Positions 52,581 through 64,000 of a DNA stretch of 64,000 bases are shown here, in pieces. The notes under the pieces were generated by a model. That model made no database searches. It had not been told where the DNA came from and saw nothing but the letters and a program-made list of their open reading frames with translations. The stretch covers positions 1 to 64,000 of the forward strand of contig JAHLKH010000104.1 of assembly GCA_025526915.1 (NCBI GenBank), in the 5' to 3' direction. The number at the start of each line of letters is the position of its first letter. Positions within the stretch are counted from its first letter, which is position 1. Both the position numbers and the translations under genes were made by a program. This stretch comes from Entophlyctis helioformis. Its lineage: Eukaryota; Chytridiomycota; Chytridiomycetes; Chytridiales; Chytriomycetaceae.

Positions 52581-52730
52581 CACTCTTTTGTTCGGCTGCC
52601 ATTTTTGCATTGGTTGGTTGGTGTCACGTGACCGAATCTCACTTTTTTGTGTGGATCGGCAAGGCTTGTTGGCGGCATCTGCACGGCGCAGCCCCTCGCG
52701 GATCAACGCACACACTCTCCAGGCCAAGTC

Positions 52731-52872
52731 AGGCTGGCAGTCGGCCAGCAGTCGCTTGATTGCCAACGCGAGACGCCGTGCAAGTCGTGGTGGGATGAAC
52801 GGGCATGTGGCAGATGGCATTTGGCATCAACAAGTGCGGCAATCAAACCAACAAGGCTTGGCTATTCATTCA
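52731..52872. mobile_element. Non-LTR reverse-transcriptase fragment downstream of ANK4
   Basis: This block matches 19911-20051 almost base for base and contains the same RT-like piece (FGINKCG against FGVDKCG in the element). It joins the ANK4 stop directly. Confidence 0.72.
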
Positions 52873-54189
52873 TCACTTGCGCGGCTGCTGCAGTTCCTGG
52901 ATGGTCGCTTCGAGTCTCTTGACGGTGGCTTTTTCTCCGGTCGCTTGGGCAAGCAGCGTCTGTGCCTGGTCCAGTGTGAGGCTGCCAAAGAGCAAATCGG
53001 CGATTTCGGCATTCGGAGCGCAGTCGAGTGCATCGAGTCCAACCGCGTATCCGCAATCCATCAAGTACTGAAGCATCACAACGTTGCCCATTCTGGCTGC
53101 ATTGAAGACAGCTTTGCTTGATGCGCGGCAGCCCTTGGAGTTCATGAACTTGACAATGTCCATGTGTCCACGCCTGATGGCGGCATCCATTGCGGCGGGC
53201 GAGAACGCCTCACCAAGTGCCTCGTAGATCCAGATGACGACATTCAGATGGCCATTGATAACGGCGCAATTCATCGCAGCAGTCGAGACTTCTTTCGTCC
53301 TGCTCTCGTGGAGCCACTTGACGACATGCAGATGACCGTTGGAAGCCGCCTGATTCATGGCTTCCGTCGTGTATCGCGTCAAACCGGCCTCGAGCAAGTA
53401 CTGCACGACATCGAGATAGCCGTGTTCCGCAGCCTGGGGAACGGTTTCGTACCAGATCTCGCTTGACGGATCGTGCTCGGCCATCCAGTGCTGAAGCGTC
53501 ATGTACTTGTCGTTGAGATGCTTGAGCAGATCGAGGCATCCAAAGCGGATGGCCATGCGAGCAAGCGTGGTCGGATACGTAAAGTCGAGCAGATCGAACC
53601 AGCCGTGCCGCATGGGAATGAGAATCAGCCGATGGCTGTCGAAGCGATCATTGAAGAACGATGTGGCGAACTTGTTGTTGACTGCGTCGGAGCCCGCATA
53701 CTTGGCATCGGTGTAATGAGGAAAGCGCTTGCAGAGACGATCGTACATGGAGCGAGAGTGTGCGAGGAACAGTCCGTTCTCAACCGACAACCAAGCGTCA
53801 GGCAGCAGAGCCAGATCGCCCTGCCAGTCCATCTTGAGCGCATCGATCCACAGCTCAAGGGTCGCCGTGTAGCCGATGTGGCTCTTGTCGCCGAGCAGTC
53901 CGCACAGGAAGCGAGTGAGTGGGCCGGCTGCCTTGAGGATCATGGCGTGGATCTCAGCGGGCTTGCCGTCCCAGTGGCTGCTGCCGAACGCAAGGTCGCC
54001 GGTGGCTGGCGGCACCACATAGCGAGGCACACTTGGCTGTGCGGTCGTTGCTGCTGGCTGTCCTGGCTGTCCTGGTTCGACAGCTTGGCTGCCACTCGCT
54101 CCAACGACCTGCTCGACCACAGCTGGCTGCTCGTCGCTGGCCGCTCCTGCTGCGTCTGCGTTGTCTGCTGTCTGCTCCGTCGTCATCAT
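52873..54189 (-). CDS. ANK4: intronless ankyrin-repeat protein
   Basis: Single exon from ATG 54189 (MMTTEQTADN), 438 aa; the frame opens further only from TTG at 54252. Shared domain: KPAEIHAMILKAAGPLTRFL, WIDALKMDWQGDLALLPDAW, HSRSMYDRLCKRFPHYTD, IPMRHGWFDLLDFTYPTTL. About six ankyrin repeats follow. From the repeat with KEVSTAAMNCAVINGHLNVV to the coiled tail (TVKRLEATIQELQQPRK) it is nearly identical to ANK2, at DNA level and into the 3' flank, whereas the first repeats differ. Function unknown. The upstream region shares a motif with ANK2 and ANK3. Confidence 0.9.
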   Translation of the reverse strand: MMTTEQTADNADAAGAASDEQPAVVEQVVGASGSQAVEPGQPGQPAATTAQPSVPRYVVPPATGDLAFGSSHWDGKPAEIHAMILKAAGPLTRFLCGLLGDKSHIGYTATLELWIDALKMDWQGDLALLPDAWLSVENGLFLAHSRSMYDRLCKRFPHYTDAKYAGSDAVNNKFATSFFNDRFDSHRLILIPMRHGWFDLLDFTYPTTLARMAIRFGCLDLLKHLNDKYMTLQHWMAEHDPSSEIWYETVPQAAEHGYLDVVQYLLEAGLTRYTTEAMNQAASNGHLHVVKWLHESRTKEVSTAAMNCAVINGHLNVVIWIYEALGEAFSPAAMDAAIRRGHMDIVKFMNSKGCRASSKAVFNAARMGNVVMLQYLMDCGYAVGLDALDCAPNAEIADLLFGSLTLDQAQTLLAQATGEKATVKRLEATIQELQQPRK

Positions 54190-54572
54190 CACAGCCGCTT
54201 GCTCGCTTTGTGGCTGACAGGACAAGATCCACTCGACGCAATTATCCAGCAAGTGTCATCGGAACAGATGAGAATGTGGGACATCAACCCACACGGCATG
54301 CCATGGTGCACAGTGTTGAACTGACCTGAGTCTCAAGGCCACCTCGCCAGACAGCTACCCTCCAGCCGCACAGGTCCTCCTTTCATGCATGTTGCCATCC
54401 AGTCACGTGTCTGCTCACGTGACCTGCTTGCCATCCAACCATCGCTTCGGCAATCCTCACAATCGCCCTCGACCATCACAACCTTGAAGGTGGTGGCATG
54501 GCCGCATTCACGCGTCGCCCACTGGGCCGTCCATGCCGGCTGCTGACCCTTCCCTTTCGCCCCTCGTAGTGC
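54190..54572. other. Intergenic between ANK4 and CCDC6-like gene
   Basis: This divergent promoter interval contains the ANK-family upstream motif (54266-54322) and nothing else recognisable. No TATA box is evident on either strand. Confidence 0.55.
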
Positions 54573-56607
54573 ATGATGGCCGACTTGATAGCTGCCGCGG
54601 ACTCCACACAAGCGTCGCTCGATATGCTGCGCCGGCTGGTCGACTCGCAGCAGGACCAGATAGCCAGGCTCAAGACCGAGAACGACGGGCTGCTGGCCAA
54701 GTACGAGGCTGTTCAGCGCCAGCACCAGCACCACTTGGGGCAGGCCTTGTTGCAGGTCAGTGCATGGGTCCACCTTCTCCTCCACGACCACCTCCACCAC
54801 TTCCTCTTCCTTCTCCTCCTCAGCTGCCACCGCTGCATTCGTTCCCCTTGTCTTTGGCGGCTGACGGCTGACATGGCATCCGGCGGTGGCATGGGCATGT
54901 GCAGGTATCGGAAGCCAACCAGGCGATACAGAGCTCGCTGAGCGCCAAGGAACGCAAGCAGCAGGAGAGCGTCGAGGCGTTCCATGCCCACATTGGCGAG
55001 CTGCGTCGCGTGGGTCCAGCGGCGGGTCCAAACGCGGGCAGCGGCACCGCGACTGAGCCAGCTGGCGAGCAGGCTGGCCGTGCGGCTCCCGACAGCGACG
55101 CTGCGCTGGATGACTGGTGCGTCGAGTGGCTTGGCGCGGCTTGGGCGGCATGTCTGGCATTCGCTGTTCAGGACCCATGGCTGACAGGGCTGGCTTGACG
55201 TGTCGTCATGCAGCGATGACCCGCAGGTGCTCAAGGCCAAGTTGAAAGAGATGCAGGATGCGCTTGCCCGGCAGCACCGAAGCAACGAGAAGCTGCAGAC
55301 AGAGCTCAACGCTGAGCGAAACCATGTCGCGACGCTGCGGTGTGTGATCTTGCACGCACACACGCATTCATTCATGTGTGTGAGTGGATCTGCAGCTGAC
55401 AGCCCCTGCCTGTAGTGCGGACATTACCTCTCTCAAGCAAATGGCAGTCAATGTGGTAAGTGCAAGACTGCATGCCCAGCATGCACATGGTGGCAACCCC
55501 GCACCGTGGATCTGACAAGGTGCTCGGTTGTGAACCATACGCACACGGGCGGACACAGCAAGCGTCAGCCGAGATGGAAGAAGAGTTCATCTCGAACATG
55601 CTGCTCAAGCGTATCCAAGAGCTGCAACGCGAAAAGGGCGACCTGCTGCTGCGCGTCGAGGCCGAGGAGGAGATGATCACGAACCAGTTGCAAAAGAAGC
55701 TGCAGCAGCTGCAGCGGGACAAGATCGAGATGGAGATTGCGCTCGAGAAGGAGCAGGAGTTTATGGTCAACCGGCTGCAGAAGCAGCTCGAGGATCTGCG
55801 CGCGCGCGTGTCTGGGCCCGGCAGCCTGTCCGTGTCCACGTCGTCCAAAAAGTGGCCGTACCCACATAGCAGCAGCTCGTCCATGTCGGAACTCACGTCG
55901 CCGACGATTGGCCCGGCGCCGGGTGTCGTTGAGGTTCTCAAGGCAGAGGTAGGGCATCGTCACATGCTGGACCCACCCCCCTCGACCGATGCGCACGCTG
56001 CATCGTCTAACCAATCGACGGCGCTGTGCAGGTGAATGCGACCAAACTCAAGCTGCAGGAGACCGAGAAGGGATTCGAGGAATGGAGCCAACGCACGTGT
56101 GGGCTGTACAACCAGCTGCGCCAAGTCGCGATGGCTCTTGCACGCGGCGAGACGCAGGTCCCGCTGTCTGCGCCATTCGCACTCCACCTGCCGGCAGCAG
56201 CAGCAGCAGCAGCCGGTCAGCCCACCGCTGATCCGAGTGCAACCGCCACGACGGCTGCGACGACAAGCGCAACACCATCCACACCGCCCGTCATTGTCCG
56301 CCCCATCACGGCGGACACGATCGACGAGTCGTTCCCGTCCGTGCTGGTGCCCATCAAATGCGGCACACCCGACACCACCACGCCGGCCACGACGGCCAGC
56401 ACGACCGCGGCCAGCAGCCAGCTGTCCACGCCGCAGTCTTCGTTTGGCGCACCAGGCGGCGCCGGTCTGCACCGGTCGGCGAGCCTGTCGCGATCGAGTG
56501 TGTCGCACCGGTCGCCGTCCGCATCGCCCATCATTGGCCACGGCTTTGACCCCACGTCGCTGCGGTCGGCATCGCGCACCATAGGGAACCGCACGCCATT
56601 TTCATGA
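54573..56607 (+). CDS. CCDC6-like coiled-coil protein
   Basis: Model: exons 54573..54755, 54905..55116, 55214..55339, 55416..55455, 55559..55948, 56032..56607, 508 aa; phases close. The diagnostic part is exon 5: ASAEMEEEFISNMLLKRIQE then EMITNQLQKKLQQLQRDKIE and LEKEQEFMVNRLQKQLEDL, the repeated EEEFI-N-L pattern of the CCDC6 (DUF2046) family. Flanking helices are also coiled coil (DSQQDQIARLKTEN; KLKEMQDALARQHRSNEKLQ). The C-terminal 190 residues are Ala/Thr/Ser/Pro-rich. CCDC6 in animals is a cytoskeleton-linked or checkpoint-associated scaffold; the role in fungi is not established. Confidence 0.85.
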
Positions 56608-56757
56608 GCGTGTCTTGCTTCACCAAGTCTCGGCATCCCACCAGACCTGTCTCTCATTGAACGCGTTTTTATAGCTATTCATTCATACGTTCATCCATTC
56701 ATGCTCTCGGCTTCCTCAGCACGAGACACGTGGCTGCGCGGCTGCGCGACAGAACCG

Positions 56758-59159
<2,402 letters not shown>

Positions 59160-59291
59160 CGTTGGACGGCGTTGGTTGTGGTTGGATGTTGTGTTGTTGT
59201 GCGTCGAATGCCTCTGTTCGGACAAGCAGCCTAGTGTCTGGACACCTTCGCTCCTTGGCTTCAACCAACTTCCTTTACCGCAAACACCCGA

Positions 59292-62200
59292 ATGGCGCGC
59301 AAGAGCAAGAGCGCCGTGCCGCGTCGCTCGGCTTCAACGTCTGCGTCTACTTCCGTCGGCTTCTACTTCTGCTTCTACGTCTGCGTCTGCGTCTGCACCC
59401 GCGGCCAGTGCACCCGCTGCTGCTGCTGCTGCTGCTGCTGACGGCCCCGTCGGTGCGTCTGCCGTGCTGCCGTGCTGCCGTGCCGCCGTGCTGCACCACT
59501 CGCTCCTCCGCCCGTCCGTGTGCATGTCCGACAATGCGTCTGGACTTGCTGTCCGACCGGCTTCGACTACTCCTACTCCTACTGCAACCACTCACACACT
59601 CTCTTGCCATGCCCAGATCCTGCCGCAACAACCACCACACCAGCAGCAACCACATCAACCACTTCAACCGCAGCGGCATCGCCCGCGTGGTCCCGCCTGC
59701 ACGACTCGCTGCTGCTGCAGGCCGCCGCCCAGCACGACCGCAAGTGGCAGCTGGTCTCGCACAGCGTGCCGGGCCGCTCGCCCATCGACTGCGCCAACAG
59801 GCTGCTCGCCCTCGAGTCGCGCGGCATCACCTCCCTCGACTCGCTCGACGCCCTCTTTCTCTCGTCCGCGCCCTTGCAGCCTGCCCTGTCCGCCGCACCT
59901 GCATTGCCTGCCGTGCCTGTCATTCCTTCCTTATCCGCGCTGCCTGCCCGCCCCGTCCGATCCGCGCGTCAAAACGACCAGCCGCTGCCGCCCGTCGCCA
60001 CATCATCCCGCTCATCACTCCGACAAAAGGCGGCTGCTTCGACTGCCCCTCCTTCTGCTGCCTCTGCTGCTCCTACTGCCGCCGGCCCTTGCCCAACATC
60101 GTCAACACCAACTGCTCGCCCTAATTCCGCCATCTCTTCCACAACAACCGCAACAGCAGCAGCAACCACAACAACTGCCCCGGCACCAAAGCGGCTGCCA
60201 TTCAAGCACATCCAGCCCGTCGCTGGCGGCTCCCCCCACGACCTGACGCGCCCCTCTGGCCCCAGATCAACTCCCGCCTCGGCCTTTGCAGCGGGCTCCG
60301 GCTCTGCAAAGGCTGCCATGCCAACCCCGACCCCATCAACAGCCGCCACGAAGCCCATCAGGGCTGCAATCGGAGCTGGTGCCGCTGACGATCTGGTCGC
60401 AAAATCGGCATCCAAACCACGGGCTCAGTCTCAGTCTCAACGGACACGACTAAAGCCCACGGCCGAACAGCAGCAACAGCAGCAGCAGGCCGCCCATCAG
60501 CAGCAGCAGCGCAGATCCAGAAAGGCTGCAAGTGTCGCCCGTCTCGAGCCTGCATCCGAGCCGTCTCTCTACATCAGCAGACGCCCGCCCTTTCCTGGCT
60601 CGTCGGCCACAACTGCAAACACACCAGCCTACGCCTCGCCTCCTGCCAACTCTGTGCTCAACCAACCGCCTTCGCCACGTGCCGATCGCGACTCGAGCGC
60701 GCCACACACGTCACTTGCCTTGGATGCCGGGCTTGCCGGACCAGCCTCGTCGTCCGCATCCACGCTGGCTTCGGAAATGGACGACTTTTTCAAAGACTTC
60801 ATGTCCATGCCGGATCTGACCGTCCCGCCCGAAAATGACCTCGACACCGATATGGGCAGCAGCGGCTCGCTGCATGATCTGCCGTCGGACATGGACGTGA
60901 ACCTGCTCAACAGCCTGTTCGACGATCCGGCTCCTGCCAATCTCCCAACCGCGGCACTGGCACATGCACAGCTGCCGCTGCTCTCGCCATCGATCTTGCC
61001 GATCCAAGCGGCATCTCCCAGCCAGCAGCCTGCTGCATTTGGCGTATCCGCAGACCCCATCCATGCCCAGGATGTGTTGGACGCGGGCCAGCCGTACAGC
61101 CAGCCGGCACTGGACAGCTACTCTGGCAATGCTCTGCAGTCGATGCTGGATCCAAGCGTTGCTTTGTCGAATGCCGTCGATTTCTCACAGGTCCTGGGCC
61201 TGATGCACTCGGCCCCTGCCGGCGACCCAAGCATGGATCTAAACGCCATCTTTGCAAGCATTCTGTCGGCCAATGCGGCAAGTGCAGCCGCGACGAACGG
61301 CGCCGAGTCGAGTCTGCGCTGCTGTCAGTATCGGGGCCACTTCAGCCGCAAACGGCCTTGCCCGACCTGGTCTCGTCTTCTTCGACTCTCACCGACATGC
61401 CGTCGTCCTCGGTCAGTCCGTTGGCATTCCCACACGCCGCGCTAGTCTCCGACTCGGCGGCTGCTTTCAAAGTGCCTGCAGCCATTCCGCCTCTCGCAGC
61501 CAACAGCACGCCTACAGCGGTGGCGCATGCGTCAGCCGACAGCGCCGCGTCATCATCAGTAACAGCAACAGCAAACGATCCGCACGTACCAGCCGCAGAC
61601 GTCTCGACGTTGCTTGCCGACTTTGACGCATCGACATTCACGCCCGACTTTCTCGCGCTGCTTGCTTCATTCGCGCAACCTGCAACGCCAGCGACCTCGT
61701 CGACATCCACAGCCGGCATGCCCATTCCATTGGATGTCGCACTATCTGCTGCTTCTTTGTCCACGCCGGATTGCACTCTGAAGGACGCCACGAGCGCATC
61801 CAGGGCCAGCGATGCTGTGTCTGCACCGACGCCAACAACAACGGGAGCACCGACACCAACGCCTGCATCTGCAAACACGCCCGGGTTTGTGCCTCTCTTG
61901 GCGGACTGGATGTCACCAAGCGCATCGCCACAGCACTCTGCCGTCACGCCGTCATTGTCAGAAGCTGTACAGTCGCAGTCGCAGTCGCAGCTGCAAGAGG
62001 CGGTCTTGGATACAGCCGCGTGGAAGCAAGAGCCTGCTCGGCCAGGGACCGGCGCATTCGACTTTCTGGATCTGATCAACTGGGACCACGATATGGATGC
62101 AGCAGTCGGAGCAGCCGGAGCAGCCGCATCAGCCGAAGCAAAGCCGTCTGTTGATCCGTCTGCTCTCATGCTCACGTCGCCCATTGCCGATTACCCTGGA

Positions 62201-64000
62201 GCCATGGCGGGAGGCCAATTGCACTCGTTGCCAGATTCGTTACCAGCGAAGCACAGCGAGACCGCCGCAGACACAGTGACCAGCAACGCGATCGACGAGT
62301 TGATGCAAATGTTTTACGCCTCGGACGCAACAGGTGCACTGGCTCAACAGCCATTCCAGGCGGGGCAGGAGACTTCCGCATTTGGTGCGGCAGCCCCGCT
62401 TCTGGCACCCATGGCTTCGTCTGGCCCCGAAGCCGCAGCTGCCAATGGACCGGCGATCGCACAGGACTTTTTCCTTGGGCAGCCGTTTGCCCAGCCGATC
62501 GCATCATTGTTGACAGCTCCGTCAACTGCAGCAAGCAAGACTGCGATGGATGCATCTGCCGTTCCTGCCCCACACGATCGTTCGACAAACGAGCCATCAG
62601 TTCTGGCCGCACAGGATGATCTGCTGAGCGACCTGTTTCAGCCAGATCACGCGTGGATACCATCGGATCTCGACCTTGACGTACAGCAGCCCACCCCTGT
62701 ACTTGATCATCTCACAGCAACTCTTCCCCCGCCGTCGCATGCAGCGCTGCCACCAGCAGGCCAGTTGAGGTGGACACCACCGCTCCAGCACGCCACCGAC
62801 GCAAGCCAGCAGTCCTTCCAAAGGGCCGCCAGCCACCAAAACTGGCAATCAGCACGGGTAACGCTGTTGCTTCCAGCAGGCCGACTCCCAAGACCCATGC
62901 GGCCAGGCTGCGGGTGGACAAGATGCCGCTGTCCTGCACGTCCGACGACGAGGACGATCCGACGAGCACCATTGACCAGGATGACATTGACTTGCGCATC
63001 ACACGCGACGAAGTGGACGATCTGTTCAAGGAGACCATCGAAACGTGTGCTGGCACGCATCCGACAGCTGGCGCCGATCTGAGCTCTTCACCGCCTAATT
63101 GGGTGACGGGCAGTCACACGTGAGTGGGTGTGATGTGTGATGATGGTGTCGATGGAGTGACTGACTGGCCCATGGACTGTGACGATTGTTAGTGGCGTGT
63201 TCAGCGTGGACCAGATCGAGACGCTCAAGATGCAGCTGGCACAGAACTTTCAGCTGTGTCTGCAGTCGTACTGCATCGAGCGCCAACTCAACGGCGTGGA
63301 TTCCACCAACTGCAAGTTCTGGGACTGTCAGCTGGTGAGAGCGAGTTGGCACTGGATCGTGCCTGTGGATGAAGTGGTGGATGCACAGAGACACTGACCC
63401 GTGTTTGCTGGACGCTAGGCCCAGCAAAAGTTTCTCTGCGACACGTCGACGGCAACACTGGGGCCGGACACGCTGTTCAACACTCCGGGTATCAGTCTGA
63501 TTCCTCGGGTGCAGGAGGCCGAGTTTGACCACGAGTCTGAGCAGGCTGTGCAGTTTATTGCCGACTACCAGACATCTGTGCAGCTCAAGGCCAAGGAAAA
63601 GTACATCGAGGCAGCCAAGCGGAGCAGTGCGCAGGACAAGTCGCGGCCGCGCGCAGCGTCCAAGGCGGTCATGGCCGTCTTCCCCGACACGCTTGTCTCG
63701 GTATTGTCGTTGTTTGACAAGCTCTTCGACCCCGAGTTGAAGCCATCGATCATCAGCGGTACGTCTGCATGGTTTGGGCAACGGGCATGTCCGCGTGTGC
63801 GTCCATCGTTATGCGAGACTGACTGATGCGACGCGTGGTGACCCGACAGTGAGCCGATCGCACATGGTCAGTTTCTCTGCCGACGAGGACCAGCTCATGT
63901 ACCTCGGATTCTCGGACTACGGGTTCAGCGACATCCCCACGGTGCGCGCACACTACCTGCCGACCAAGACGCACAACCAGATCAAGTACCGTTTCAAGAA
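59292..64000 (+). CDS. SANT/Myb-like nuclear protein, GON4L-like (3' end missing)
   Basis: Exons: 59292..59452, 59617..63119, 63193..63334, 63419..63758, 63850..>64000. Exon 2 opens with a SANT-like repeat (WSRLHDSLLLQAAAQHDRKW then SVPGRSPIDCANRLLALES), then about 1,000 residues of Ser/Ala/Pro-rich, largely disordered sequence. The later exons read FSVDQIETLKMQLAQNFQLC and FSADEDQLMYLGFSDYGFSD followed by YLPTKTHNQIKYRFK, which resembles the C-terminal Myb-like domain of GON4L/YARP transcription regulators. The start is uncertain: the Ser/Thr/Ala repeat near 59349 changes frame. The body changes frame near 61307 (NGAES / ESALLSVSGP) and probably again near 62780, where an unseen intron is the alternative. 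Confidence 0.7.

Overview
The window is nuclear DNA of a GC-rich, intron-rich eukaryote, most likely a zoosporic true fungus (chytrid-like). Fungal markers are a ChAPs-family exomer subunit, an aspartate kinase, an M36 fungalysin protease, a secreted haem peroxidase and RPA34. An axonemal-type coiled-coil protein and BK-type potassium channels point to a flagellated lineage. The species assignment is inference. Introns are mostly 50-130 nt, GT-AG, and intergenic gaps are short. I built gene models by joining exons on conserved protein frame plus splice phase, so exon ends are predictions unless stated otherwise.

Layout, 0-20 kb: geranylgeranyl diphosphate synthase (5' end only, minus), RPA34 (minus), secreted peroxidase (+), DNAJB12-type ER J-protein (+), ankyrin gene ANK1 (minus), EF-hand protein (+), RGG/poly-Q protein (+), MIS12 kinetochore protein (+), ChAPs exomer subunit (minus), aspartate kinase (+), PP2C phosphatase (+), tRNA-Glu(CTC). 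20-31 kb: ANK2 (minus), a 3.6-kb gene-poor stretch, a small TATA-driven ORF, ANK3 (minus), fungalysin (minus) and a GPI-type proline-rich surface protein (minus). 31-41 kb: two BK/Slo-type potassium channel genes in head-to-tail tandem (BK1, BK2). 41-50.5 kb: YANK/STK32 kinase (minus), a MOCS1-like molybdenum cofactor locus (MoaA then MoaC, +), a flagellar coiled-coil protein (minus), TAM41 (minus). 50.5-54.3 kb: a decayed non-LTR reverse transcriptase, tRNA-Glu(TTC), ANK4 (minus). 54.5-64 kb: CCDC6-like coiled-coil protein (+), CDC7 kinase (minus), and a SANT/GON4L-like nuclear protein (+) that runs off the right edge.

Most genes are unrelated housekeeping genes, often in close divergent pairs. 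Four features stand out. (1) Four intronless ankyrin genes share an N-terminal domain, and two of them share a near-identical 3' block that continues into a reverse-transcriptase fragment. (2) The MOCS1-like locus keeps splice sites that would allow either a Gly-Gly-terminated MoaA or a MoaA-MoaC fusion, as in animals. (3) Conserved genes in the right half (MoaA, MoaC, CDC7, SANT protein) carry repeated single-base frame breaks, which could be assembly errors, decay or recoding. (4) Two large potassium channel genes lie only 42 bp apart.
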